Below are positions 8,540 to 17,159 of a DNA stretch of 64,000 bases, in pieces (position 1 is the stretch's first letter; each line of letters starts with the position of its first letter). A program made the position numbers and the translations under genes. The notes under the pieces are model-generated. The model saw only the letters and a list, made by a program, of their open reading frames with translations, had not been told where the DNA came from and did no database searches. Source of the stretch: DATKAS01 sp963773315. GTDB lineage: Bacteria; Actinomycetota; Acidimicrobiia; Acidimicrobiales; DATKAS01. Location of the stretch: NCBI GenBank assembly GCA_963773315.1, contig CAVZAF010000001.1:70937-134936 (forward strand), written 5' to 3'.

Positions 8540-9385
8540 TCAGACGAGCGAAGGGTGTTGTCGTGCCCGACCATCCATCGTGACCGACAAGACGACCGCC
8601 CCAATGAGCGTGGCGGCGAACCCGCCGAGCAGCAACCACGTCAACGCCTTCGACGTGTCGAACTCGCTATGTGCGCGCAGCGCGGCGATCAGGATCAACG
8701 CCATCATGATCGCTTCGACCTGGACCATCACGCGGGCCGTGCTCCAACGGGGATCGAGGAAGACGCCGAGGCCGGCCGCCCCCAGCATGAAGATCGCCCC
8801 CACCACCTTCGCGGTGAGGGAGGTGAGATGCCAAGGCCAGATGTCGATCGCGCGGAACGGGAACAGGAACAGGTACGCGCCCACGCCGACCGCGGCGAGC
8901 CCGATCAGACCGATGACCGCGCGGATTGCCGGTGACAGCAGAAGGTCGCCCGGCACCGCAGGTGCGTCTCTCCTTCGATTGAGGAACCACACTCCGGCTA
9001 CGAGGAACGGAGTCGTGAAGTAGAGCGCGGTCCACAGCCAGAAGGCCACGTGCGTGTGGTTGAACTTGCTCCAATCCTCGATCGTGGCGATCCCCATGAG
9101 TGACGCGAAGAGCGTGACGGAGACGAAGCCGACCTTGATGGTGTGCCACGCGGACGCCTGGTATGCGCGTACGAAGAAGTACGCGCCGCCGAGATACACG
9201 CTCCCGAGCATCATCGGCGTCATCGTCGGGTGGATCGTCCAGGCGAAGAGCCGTGGCGTGTGGTGCGGGAATACGTAGAGGACGACGAACGCCACGACGA
9301 GGAAGGGCACGATGACCGCCGACAGCACGCGTGTCGCCGGAAGAACGGCATCATCTCTGAGCCCGCCATCCCCTGCGCTCACCAA
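8540..9385 (-). CDS. Polytopic membrane protein of unknown function
   Basis: A 281-residue protein with eight or so hydrophobic segments (e.g. SAVIVPFLVVAFVVLYVF, ALYFTTPFLVAGVWFLN, TWLLLGGFAATLIGAVVLS). Charged or polar residues inside the membrane region (FPHHTPRLFAW, NHTHVAFWLWTA) recur in actinobacterial proteins of this type. I do not recognise a family name. It ends ten bases from the convergent DUF5995 gene. Confidence 0.7.
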   Translation of the reverse strand: MVSAGDGGLRDDAVLPATRVLSAVIVPFLVVAFVVLYVFPHHTPRLFAWTIHPTMTPMMLGSVYLGGAYFFVRAYQASAWHTIKVGFVSVTLFASLMGIATIEDWSKFNHTHVAFWLWTALYFTTPFLVAGVWFLNRRRDAPAVPGDLLLSPAIRAVIGLIGLAAVGVGAYLFLFPFRAIDIWPWHLTSLTAKVVGAIFMLGAAGLGVFLDPRWSTARVMVQVEAIMMALILIAALRAHSEFDTSKALTWLLLGGFAATLIGAVVLSVTMDGRARQHPSLV

Positions 9386-9438
9386 CCGCCACCCCCCTCG
9401 AGTCGCGTGCTCATCGTACGCAGCGACGATGACTCGTT

Positions 9439-9480
9439 CAGCGACCCTTGCCCGGCAAGCTGCGGTAGGCGCCGTCTAGC
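9439..9480 (-). repeat. Dispersed rel-tail repeat, copy C
   Basis: Core GCGACCCTTGCCCGGCAAGC. On the minus strand it would read GAYRSLPGKGR and a stop, matching the last residues of Rel. Contains the small palindrome TTGCCCGGCAA. Ends with the same GTCTAGCCC as copy D. Confidence 0.6.
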
Positions 9481-9645
9481 CCGCCGGCGCTCTCGTCAAC
9501 CAACGGCTGACCGTCTCCTTCACGAGCGTCGGGGTGCGCTCGACACCTGAGCATGGCCTGCGCATTCCCTGTGGGACCGGTGCGGCGTGCGAAAGCCTTG
9601 CGCGGGACGGCCGCGCTTTGCTCGTAGTGTTCGCTAGCACGCGTC

Positions 9646-9662
9646 TGTCCCTGGCAGGGACA
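9646..9662. promoter_or_regulatory. Perfect palindrome, candidate operator
   Basis: TGTCCCTGGCAGGGACA: two perfect 8-base arms around one central base, 29 bases before the GTG of the epimerase fusion. Too compact and not followed by a T-run, so it is a better protein-binding site than a terminator. The regulator is unknown. Confidence 0.5.
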
Positions 9663-9691
9663 ATCTCGAGCGCGACGACGGAGGGGGCAGA

Positions 9692-11794
9692 GTGAAGGTC
9701 GCTGTGACCGGTGGAGCCGGCTTCATCGGCTCTCATGTCGTCGACCGACTCGCGGGCGCCGGACACGAAGTCGTCGTGGTCGACGTCCGCTCGCCCCACC
9801 GAGGCGACGTCCGATTCGAGCGAGCCGATGTGCTCGACCTTGCCGCGTTGACGCGCGCGCTGCGCGACGCCGCCGTCGTGTTCCACCTCGCCGGGGTGGC
9901 GAACGTGAACGACGCCGCTGCCGACCCGGTGCGGACGACGGAGCTGAACGTGACAGGCACCGCACGCGTGTGGCGTGCCGCCCGCGACGCTGGTGTCGGT
10001 CGATCGGTGCTGGCCAGCACCGTTTGGGTGTACGGCGCAGCAGCGGGCGAAGGCACGGTCGACGAGAGTGCCGTGTTCGATCTCACGAAGGCAGGGCACA
10101 TCTACACGGCGTCGAAGCTCGCGGCCGAGCTCGTCGTACGCAGCTGCCTCGACCTGTACGGGCAGGAGTTCACGATCCTCCGCTATGGCATTCCGTACGG
10201 GCCCCGGATGCGCGAGGAGCTCGTGATTCCGCAGTTCGTCGCGGCCGCCCTCGCCGGCGATCCGATCACCGTGCACGGCGACGGGTCCCAACACCGCAGA
10301 TATGTGTACGTCGAGGATCTTGCCGAGGCACATGTGTTGGCCATGCGGCCGGAAGCCGCGAACGAGGTCTTCAACCTCGAAGGCCCCGAAGCGGTGACGG
10401 TGCGCGAGCTCGTCCAAGCCGTGACAGCGTCCATCCCGAGCGACACGAGGGTGGAGTTCGGATCAGCGCGCCCAGGCGACTACGCGGGACGTGAGGTGTC
10501 GGCCGACCACGCGGCTCGCGTGCTCGGCTGGCGACCACAGGTGAGCTTCGACGCTGGGCTCCGCCAGTACATCGAGTGGCGCCAGTCCACAGTCGAACCT
10601 GTCGCGAATCCTCGAGACGCGCGTCGTTGGCTGGCGCGCCGCGACGTCGCCGCCGCATGCGCAGTCCTGACCCTTCCGGCCCTCACCGTGCAGGGTTCCG
10701 CGGGGGGCGCCCTCGCAGCGCGCACGGGAGCAGTTCTTCTCGCCGGCGCGATGGCGTGGCTCGTGGGACACCTCGCTCCTCGAACATTCCCAAGGTGGCT
10801 CGCCGTCGTCGGCGCAGTCGTAGCGATCTGGTTGCTCTCTCAGGCGCAAAGCAACGGCATCGGCGTCGCCTCGGGGTTGCTGGGCGCTGCAGTCGGAGTG
10901 TGCGCCGCGATCAGTCCGACCCGTTGGCCGCGTTGGCAAGTCGCGGCGGCCGCCTCCCTTCTTCTCGCCGCAGGAGCATTGGGCGCGACGTCTCTCACAT
11001 GGTGGGCAGCGGCGGGCCTCGTCGCGTTCACCACCGGGTTGTTGCGGCCGACACGCGGGGGCATACGGCGGGTCAGTCCCGCCAACGTCGCGTTCGCAGG
11101 AGCCGCGACAGCAGTCACGTTGGCCGCCAGCGTCGTCGTAGGGACCACTGCCGCCGGCGCGCAGTGGTTCGCAGCGCCCATCCGCCACGGTGACCGGCGC
11201 GCTGATGACGTCGCACTCACGATCGACACGGACAACACCGCCACGGCCATCACGGTCGCGAACGTGCTCGAAGCACACAACGTGAAGGCGACGTTCTTCG
11301 TCGCAGGCCGACAGGTCCGCGCGGATCCCTTGGTCGTCCCCACGATCCTGGACCGGCACCAGGTGCTGGCAAGCGCTTCGTTCGATCGGCGCCCCCTCGA
11401 GGCGGTCAATCCACGGTCGCGGGCGGTCGCAGAATCACAGCAAGTGTTCCGCGATGTGGGTCAGGTCTGCCCCGCCTTCCTCCGCCCGCCTGGTGGGCTT
11501 CACACCCCGCTGCTTGCCCGAGCTGCGCACAGTCATGGGATGGTCCTCGTCGGATGGGACGTCGAGGTCGACGGCTACGAGGAGGTGAGCGCGAGCACGA
11601 TGACCCAGACCGTGCTCGCACACGTGCGACCCGGGTCGATCGTGCGCATCGATCTGACGCGGGGTGGAGCGACGTCGGCGCGCCAAGTCGTCGCAGCGAT
11701 CCCCGCGATCCTGAGCGGGCTCGAAGCTCGAGGCCTCGAGCCAGTCGGGCTCGACGAGCTGCTCGGTCGTCACGCATATGCAGACCAGTGCTGA
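9692..11794 (+). CDS. NAD-dependent epimerase fused to membrane and inactive deacetylase domains
   Basis: A 700-residue three-part protein. Residues 1 to about 305 are an extended short-chain dehydrogenase: Rossmann motif GGAGFIGSH and the catalytic YTASK, as in UDP-glucose 4-epimerase-like enzymes acting on nucleotide sugars. About 160 residues of hydrophobic segments follow. The last 200 residues align with the intact polysaccharide deacetylase at 14264-15343 but have lost its key residues: LTIDTDN for LTFDDGPN, ASASFDRRP for NHSFHHDSW, IVRIDLTRGG for IIVLHDGLDG; RPPGG remains. The GTG at 9692 follows a GGAGGGGG site. The deacetylase part is predicted to be inactive and may bind glycan or act as a scaffold. 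Confidence 0.85.
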   Translation: MKVAVTGGAGFIGSHVVDRLAGAGHEVVVVDVRSPHRGDVRFERADVLDLAALTRALRDAAVVFHLAGVANVNDAAADPVRTTELNVTGTARVWRAARDAGVGRSVLASTVWVYGAAAGEGTVDESAVFDLTKAGHIYTASKLAAELVVRSCLDLYGQEFTILRYGIPYGPRMREELVIPQFVAAALAGDPITVHGDGSQHRRYVYVEDLAEAHVLAMRPEAANEVFNLEGPEAVTVRELVQAVTASIPSDTRVEFGSARPGDYAGREVSADHAARVLGWRPQVSFDAGLRQYIEWRQSTVEPVANPRDARRWLARRDVAAACAVLTLPALTVQGSAGGALAARTGAVLLAGAMAWLVGHLAPRTFPRWLAVVGAVVAIWLLSQAQSNGIGVASGLLGAAVGVCAAISPTRWPRWQVAAAASLLLAAGALGATSLTWWAAAGLVAFTTGLLRPTRGGIRRVSPANVAFAGAATAVTLAASVVVGTTAAGAQWFAAPIRHGDRRADDVALTIDTDNTATAITVANVLEAHNVKATFFVAGRQVRADPLVVPTILDRHQVLASASFDRRPLEAVNPRSRAVAESQQVFRDVGQVCPAFLRPPGGLHTPLLARAAHSHGMVLVGWDVEVDGYEEVSASTMTQTVLAHVRPGSIVRIDLTRGGATSARQVVAAIPAILSGLEARGLEPVGLDELLGRHAYADQC

Positions 11795-11804
11795 GAGGAC
11801 AGGC

Positions 11805-12944
11805 ATGAACGAGGTTCGATCGCGGGCGGTGCCCGCCGCGCGTCCTGTCTTCTCTGCGCAAGACCGAGAGCGAATCTGCGCGCTCGTCGACGAAGTGCTC
11901 GCGACCGGATCATTGACGCTCGGTCCGCTCACCGCGGAGCTCGAAAGAGCAGTGGCAGTCCGATCGAACACCGCGTTCGCCATCGCGGTCGCGAGCGGCA
12001 CGGCGGCGCTGGAGATCGTCTTTCGTGCGATCGGAGTCGCAGGCCGGGACGTCGTCGTGCCCGCGAACACCTTCTATGCCACCGCCGGCGCAGTGGTGCA
12101 CGCGGGCGGCACCCCGCGTTTCGCTGACATCGACCCACACACGCTTGCGGTGTCGCCGGCCACCGTCGAGGCGGCGCTCTCACCTGCTTCCGCAGCGGTG
12201 GTGCTGGTGCACATCGGAGGCCTGGTCAGCCCGGCGACGGCTGAGCTGCGGGAGATGTGCGACCGCCGCGGCATCCCGCTGATCGAGGATGCGGCGCACG
12301 CCCACGGCGCGGGCTTCGGTGGCCGTCCGGCGGGATCGTTCGGGGCCGCGGCGACATTCTCCTTCTACCCGACGAAGGTGATCACGAGCGGCGAAGGCGG
12401 CGTCATCGTGACGGACGACGAAGCGCTTCGTGACGAGGCGCTGATCTACCGCGACCAAGGCAAGGGGCACTTCCTCGGCGGTGAGCACGTGCGGCCGGGG
12501 TACGCGTGGCGGATGAGCGAGCTGCACGCGGCGGTCGGAGTCGTGCAGTGGGAGCGACTCGACGAGTTCATCGAGGTCCGACGGCACGTGGCGTCGATGT
12601 ACGACGAGGCGATCGAGCAGATCCCGGCCCTCACCGCCGTGCGACCACCTGCGGGATGCGAGCCGAACTACTACAAGTACGTGGCGTTGCTAGAGCCTGG
12701 CATCGATCGGGAGAAGATCAAGGCGGTGCTGCGGGACGAGCACGGGGTGTCGCTCAGCGGGGAGGTGTACGCCCGCCCTCTTCACCACGAGCCGGTCTTC
12801 GCGGGGCTCGCGCATGTACCGCTCCCCGTGGCGGAAGACGTGTGCGCACGGCAGGTGTGCCTGCCGATCCACTCGGACATGCGCGACGACGAGGCGCGTC
12901 AGGTGATCGACGCGTTGGCGGCGGTGCTCGGTGCCCTGTCGTGA
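11805..12944 (+). CDS. DegT/DnrJ/EryC1/StrS-family sugar aminotransferase
   Basis: A 379-residue PLP enzyme. GTLTLGP-like substrate loop (TGSLTLGPLTAELE), SGTAALEIVFRAIG, PANTFYATAGAV, LIEDAAHAHG and SFYPTKVITSGEGG are diagnostic; the Lys in YPTKV is the one that binds PLP, and the Asp of IEDAAHA contacts the cofactor ring. Such enzymes aminate keto-sugars on nucleotide carriers. It follows the epimerase fusion by 10 bases with a GAGAGGA site before ATG 11805, so the pair likely makes an amino-sugar for a surface glycan. Confidence 0.9.
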   Translation: MNEVRSRAVPAARPVFSAQDRERICALVDEVLATGSLTLGPLTAELERAVAVRSNTAFAIAVASGTAALEIVFRAIGVAGRDVVVPANTFYATAGAVVHAGGTPRFADIDPHTLAVSPATVEAALSPASAAVVLVHIGGLVSPATAELREMCDRRGIPLIEDAAHAHGAGFGGRPAGSFGAAATFSFYPTKVITSGEGGVIVTDDEALRDEALIYRDQGKGHFLGGEHVRPGYAWRMSELHAAVGVVQWERLDEFIEVRRHVASMYDEAIEQIPALTAVRPPAGCEPNYYKYVALLEPGIDREKIKAVLRDEHGVSLSGEVYARPLHHEPVFAGLAHVPLPVAEDVCARQVCLPIHSDMRDDEARQVIDALAAVLGALS

Positions 12945-12951
12945 GCCCGCC

Positions 12952-14265
12952 TCAGCAGGGCGCGACGGCGTAGAGGTCGTAGCGCGAGTCGCTCGTGACG
13001 AGGCGCACTGTGCCCGACCCGGACGCGCATGTGCGGGTCGCGGCGGCCTGCTCGAGCAGGCGGTGCTCGTTGGTGTGGAAGACCCCGTCGTAGCCTCGCC
13101 AGAGCATCACGAAATCGACGCGGCGTCGGCGCAAGAAGCCCATGTAGTCGTCGAGCGTTCGCCAGCTGTGCTGGTCGATGCTCTCCGGGAAGAACTCCGA
13201 GTCCAGTCGCCCACCCGCCTGCAACAGCTGGTACATGCCGACCCTCCCATCGCCCACCTGGAGGACTCGATAGGTCGCGCCGGGCACGAACTCGGGACGC
13301 TCGGTGAACGCAACCATCCTGGCGTCCGGGTTCCGGGTCAACCCTCCCCACGCCCAGGACATGAGCAGGGGCGACCACATCGCGGCAAGTCCTGCGCAGA
13401 GGGCCAACACCGCGGCGGGCGCGAGAAGAGGGCGGCGCAACCGCTGGAGCAAGACGAGCGCGACCGGCACCGCGATCACCAGACAGCGAGGCGCGAGCGT
13501 GTCGACGAACGCGGCGATCTTCGTCGCGATCGAAGTCTCCTCGAACACTGGAGACACGACCATCATCAGGAGAGCGGGGGAGGCGATCACGACCGAGGCT
13601 CCGTACGAGAGCAGCAGCGTCCGTCGTCGCGGCTCCCACGCGAGGCTCACTGCCACGACCGCGAACGTCAGCGGCACGACGACGGCCGGGTGAGTGAGCT
13701 GGGCCAGGCCCGCAGCGAAGATGGCGAGGACCGTGCGGTCTCGCCTCCACGCGCCCACGGCCAGAATCAGCAAGGCCGAGGCAGTGAGAAATGGGATCTG
13801 GCCGATGATGACGCCCGTGACGATCGCCGGGTTGGCGAGCACCGCGACTGCCCACCATCCCTTGCGGAGCTCGGGGAACGCCCAATAGGTGGCGACGATG
13901 AGCGCGACGGCACCCAAGACGAGCACGAGAGTCGTCGCCCAGTCACCGAGCAGCGGTCGCAGGAAGGCTGCGACCGTCCACGGGACTGCCCCGTAAGGAA
14001 ACGTAAGCCCGCCGCCGTGGCTCACGATGGGCATGCGGAGCGGGAGGCGATGTCGGTGCCAGAGCTGGTCCGAGATGTACCAGACGTGCGCGTAGCTGAT
14101 GAGGGAGTCGCGCGACACGTAGAGCCGGTGCGATGCGATCTTGACGAGGAGCAGGACCCACGCCCCGACAGCGAGCGCGAACGCAACGGTCCCCGCCCCT
14201 TCCAGCCTGGTCGGTGGAGCCTCTGCCTCCACCTCGCTGTCATGGTCGAGCGACGACGCCGTCAT
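12952..14265 (-). CDS. Large polytopic membrane protein, GT-C-like
   Basis: A 437-residue protein with about nine hydrophobic segments and a C-terminal soluble part of about 110 residues. The N-terminal region carries polar residues between the first two segments (RLYVSRDSLISYAHVWYIS) and the overall plan looks like membrane glycosyltransferases that use lipid-linked sugars, but no defining DxD or similar motif is clear, so the assignment is tentative. It converges on the aminotransferase gene with 7 bases between them and its start codon overlaps that of the divergent deacetylase gene. Confidence 0.65.
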   Translation of the reverse strand: MTASSLDHDSEVEAEAPPTRLEGAGTVAFALAVGAWVLLLVKIASHRLYVSRDSLISYAHVWYISDQLWHRHRLPLRMPIVSHGGGLTFPYGAVPWTVAAFLRPLLGDWATTLVLVLGAVALIVATYWAFPELRKGWWAVAVLANPAIVTGVIIGQIPFLTASALLILAVGAWRRDRTVLAIFAAGLAQLTHPAVVVPLTFAVVAVSLAWEPRRRTLLLSYGASVVIASPALLMMVVSPVFEETSIATKIAAFVDTLAPRCLVIAVPVALVLLQRLRRPLLAPAAVLALCAGLAAMWSPLLMSWAWGGLTRNPDARMVAFTERPEFVPGATYRVLQVGDGRVGMYQLLQAGGRLDSEFFPESIDQHSWRTLDDYMGFLRRRRVDFVMLWRGYDGVFHTNEHRLLEQAAATRTCASGSGTVRLVTSDSRYDLYAVAPC

Positions 14266-15343
14266 GCCGGATGAAGCCTCACACGTGACCGAGGCGCGCG
14301 CGCGGCTCGGTCGCGGAGCGTCGGTTGCGTTGGTGGTGATGGGCTCGGTGGCCGCGGCCCTGTTCGTCGCGATCGCCGCAACCGCGGTGTCGACCGTGGC
14401 CGACCTCGCCGCTGCATCGCTTGCGGGGATCGCAACCGCGCTCGTTGCCCAGGTTCGGCGATTCCGGGTGTCGGTTGCCTTGGGCGCCGTGTTGGGGCTG
14501 GGGGCCGCGTGGGCTCTCCCTCAGACGCGCGACAGCGTCTTGGCGGTCGCGCTCGGCGGCCTGTTCGGCGTCGCGGTCGGCGTCATGCTCCCGACTCGAC
14601 GCCATTTGGCGACACCGTCGATTGCCACCGGCCTCGTCACGACAGCAGTCGTTGCTCTCGTTGCGGCCACAGCATGGACCGGTGCGAACTCGCCGTCCGT
14701 CGACTGGTTCGGGCACACGGTGAGCCACGGCCCTCGCAACGAGGGCGAGGTAGCGTTGACCTTCGACGACGGGCCCAATGCGACGACGACGCTGGCCGTC
14801 CGCGACCTCCTCGATGCGGACGGCGTGAAGGGAACGTTCTTCAGCGTGGGCAAGGCGGTCGAGCAGCGACCTGACATCTCGAGAGCGTTGGTGGCAGACG
14901 GACAGCTCGTCGGCAACCACTCGTTCCACCACGACTCGTGGCGATGGCTCGACCCCCGGTACCCGGAGCTCGCGAAGACCGAGAATGTGGTCGCGGCCCT
15001 GCTCGGGGTCTGCCCGGCCTTCTACCGTCCCCCCCATGGCCAACACGACCCGTTCATGGCCCATGTGGTGCGGCGCGCAGGCATGCAGATGGTCACGTGG
15101 GATGTGTCGGCGGGCGACTGGGCCACGACCGACGCCGACCTGGTGGCCCGCCGAGTGCTGAGCCAAGTGCGGCCAGGATCGATCATCGTCTTGCACGATG
15201 GCCTCGACGGGCGGGTGAACGTCGACCGCACCGTGGTCGTGCGCGCCCTGCCCAAGATCCTCGCTGGCCTTCGACAGCGCGGGCTCAAGCCGGTGCGCCT
15301 CGATGTCTTGTTGGGCACGCCCGGCTATCTCGCGCATTGCTGA
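14264..15343 (+). CDS. Membrane-anchored polysaccharide deacetylase
   Basis: A 359-residue protein: about 150 residues of hydrophobic segments, then a NodB-type catalytic domain with all motifs present: LTFDDGPN (the metal-binding and base Asp residues), NHSFHHDSW (metal His), YRPPHGQ, MVTWDVSAGDW and IIVLHDG (catalytic His). Such enzymes remove acetyl groups from N-acetylated or O-acetylated polysaccharides such as peptidoglycan. It is clearly a paralogue of the C-terminal part of the 9692-11794 protein (both end GLxPVxLDxLLG). ATG 14264 shares CATG with the divergent gene's start; GTG 14286 is a possible alternative. Confidence 0.85.
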   Translation: MPDEASHVTEARARLGRGASVALVVMGSVAAALFVAIAATAVSTVADLAAASLAGIATALVAQVRRFRVSVALGAVLGLGAAWALPQTRDSVLAVALGGLFGVAVGVMLPTRRHLATPSIATGLVTTAVVALVAATAWTGANSPSVDWFGHTVSHGPRNEGEVALTFDDGPNATTTLAVRDLLDADGVKGTFFSVGKAVEQRPDISRALVADGQLVGNHSFHHDSWRWLDPRYPELAKTENVVAALLGVCPAFYRPPHGQHDPFMAHVVRRAGMQMVTWDVSAGDWATTDADLVARRVLSQVRPGSIIVLHDGLDGRVNVDRTVVVRALPKILAGLRQRGLKPVRLDVLLGTPGYLAHC

Positions 15344-15344
15344 A

Positions 15345-16976
15345 CTACATCGCCACCGCGTCAGGAGTCACCGAGGGCGGTCGACGGCGCCCGACGCGCC
15401 AGGCTGCAGCGGGGATTGCCGCGAGGTCGATGGCGGCGTCGCGCAGGCGAGTTCGCGACCGGTACACCGGAACAGGAACCAACACGTCGTTGCGGACCCG
15501 GCAACCGAGCCGGCACATCACGACAGCCACTTCGACAGTCTCGCTGTACCGGTAGCCGCGGTAGTAGTCGAGCGCAGAAGACAGCGCGCCGAGGCGAAAC
15601 ACCCGGTAGCCAGATTCGACATCGCTGAGGCGGTGTCGAGCCCACAGGCTGGCCCACGCGCTCAACACCCAGTTGCCGGCCCGCTTCGCGAGCGGGTAGC
15701 CGGAGAGATCGCGCCGCACGAGCAGCGCATCGAGCTTCTCGTCGACCGTCAAGTCGTAGAGGTGATCGAGCACGGCGAGGTCGTGCTGGCCGTCGGCGTC
15801 GACCGTGAACACGAGGTCGTCAGCCGAGAGCGCGCCCGCGCCGAGCCGGGACCGGAGCTCCCCGAACGCGGCGTAGTACGCGGCGGACATCCCCCGGTTG
15901 GTGTCGAAGGTGATCAGGCGCACGTTGGGGTGAGTCGGAAGGCACCCTTGGATGGCCGCGCGGGTGCCGTCGAACGAGCCGTCGTCGACCACCACGAGCT
16001 CATCGACCAGCGGCGCCAAGCGGTCGAGCACGGCAGCGACGGTCGGCGCCTCGTTGTAGGCCGGCATGACGGCGATTCGGCGCACCTTGGGCATGCCGCG
16101 ATCATGACCGAGGCTCGCCGTTGTCGCGCGTCGCGCGCTGGCATCATTCGAACGGGCCGTGAGGGTTACGACGCCGGCGAAGAGTGCGAGCAACCCCAGT
16201 GCTTCGCAAACAAGGGCGGAGGGCGAGGCATCGACGCGCTCGCTGAAGACGACGACGCCGAGGGCGATGCTCGCGAGAGGCTCCGCGACGGTGAGGATCG
16301 GGAGTGACGCCCGGAGGGAGCCGGCTTGGAACGCACTCTGCACGGCGATCACCCCGAAGCACCCCACGACCACGAGCGCGTACGGGGTCCAGGTCACCAG
16401 CACGTGCAGGCGCTCGTCGAGCACAGCGCTCGCTGTCTGTTTGGCGAGCGCCGCCGTCGCCGCGAGCAGCACTCCAGCCGTCAGAGCCAACCACGCCGCA
16501 CGACGGTCGCCCGCTCGACGTGCCGCGACACCTACGGACACGATGCACATGACGATTGCCGCGCCCCCCAGCACCAGCCAAGATCCGAGCGGCGCGGAGG
16601 ACGAGCCCGAGGTTGGCGAAGCCGCGAGGAGGAACGTCGAGAGACCGGCGACGATCGCCATGCAGGCGACGGCTTCGACTCGCGTGAGCCGCCGTCGCTT
16701 GATGCCCGCCTCGACGAGCAACGCGATCACCAGGCCGCTCAGGACGAGCGGCTGCACGAGAACGAGCGATCCTCGCGCGAGTGCGAGAGCGCGCAGGCCG
16801 AACGCAACGACGTTGATCGCGAGCCCTATCTGCCATACGCGCTGGCTCCCCAAGCTGACCAGAAGGCCTGGTCGCAACGAAAGCGACCGGTCTATCGTCG
16901 ACGCGCTGCGCTGTTGCAACACAACGGCTGCGGCGTATGCCAGCGCCGCGCTCAGTGCGAGCAGCAGGGCCACCAA
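15345..16976 (-). CDS. EamA-like (DMT) membrane transporter fused to GT2 glycosyltransferase
   Basis: A 543-residue fusion. The first 285 residues are about nine hydrophobic segments with a DMT-transporter feel (LLALSAALAYAAAVVLQQRS, VLVQPLVLSGLVIALLVEAG, LPILTVAEPLASIALGV). The C-terminal 240 residues are a family 2 glycosyltransferase: RIAVMPAYNEAPTVAAVLD, ELVVVDDGSFDGT, FTVDADGQHD (the DxD-like metal site) and GYRVFRLGAL, closest to dolichol/polyprenyl-phosphate mannosyltransferases. Together this suggests a sugar loaded on polyprenyl phosphate by the GT2 part and flipped or moved by the membrane part. TTG 16976 or GTG 16973 may be the start. Confidence 0.8.
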   Translation of the reverse strand: MVALLLALSAALAYAAAVVLQQRSASTIDRSLSLRPGLLVSLGSQRVWQIGLAINVVAFGLRALALARGSLVLVQPLVLSGLVIALLVEAGIKRRRLTRVEAVACMAIVAGLSTFLLAASPTSGSSSAPLGSWLVLGGAAIVMCIVSVGVAARRAGDRRAAWLALTAGVLLAATAALAKQTASAVLDERLHVLVTWTPYALVVVGCFGVIAVQSAFQAGSLRASLPILTVAEPLASIALGVVVFSERVDASPSALVCEALGLLALFAGVVTLTARSNDASARRATTASLGHDRGMPKVRRIAVMPAYNEAPTVAAVLDRLAPLVDELVVVDDGSFDGTRAAIQGCLPTHPNVRLITFDTNRGMSAAYYAAFGELRSRLGAGALSADDLVFTVDADGQHDLAVLDHLYDLTVDEKLDALLVRRDLSGYPLAKRAGNWVLSAWASLWARHRLSDVESGYRVFRLGALSSALDYYRGYRYSETVEVAVVMCRLGCRVRNDVLVPVPVYRSRTRLRDAAIDLAAIPAAAWRVGRRRPPSVTPDAVAM

Positions 16977-17113
16977 GATCCGACGGTACTGGGGATCGGC
17001 CGTTCGGTCAGGTCAAGCTGGCCGCGCTTCGCTGGTGTCGCGGCATGTGGAAGGCCACAACCGGTCACGCTCGGGTGAAGTCACCTAGTGCACGTCAGTA
17101 CGGCCTAGGCCTG

Positions 17114-17153
17114 CTAGCGACCCTTCCCCGGAAGGATGCGGTAGGCGTCGCAC
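17114..17153 (-). repeat. Dispersed rel-tail repeat, copy B
   Basis: Core CTAGCGACCCTTCCCCGGAA then GGATGCGGTAGGCGTCG. On the minus strand this reads DAYRILPGKGR and a stop, identical in protein to the end of Rel at 22113. It lies in the gap before the DUF2252 gene. Confidence 0.65.
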
Positions 17154-17159
17154 GGCAAG

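Larger units (their letters stand above)
9386..9691. other. Intergenic region upstream of the glycan cluster
   Basis: No gene. Holds a copy of the dispersed rel-tail repeat (9439-9480) and a perfect palindrome (9646-9662) just before the epimerase fusion gene. An apparent minus-strand open frame (9476-10417) is a shadow of that gene. Confidence 0.6.

Noticed and set aside
12931..14274. Plus-strand open frame of 447 codons
   Set aside because: It is antisense to the polytopic membrane protein, is rich in Arg, Asp, Glu and His, and has no family features; a typical high-G+C shadow.
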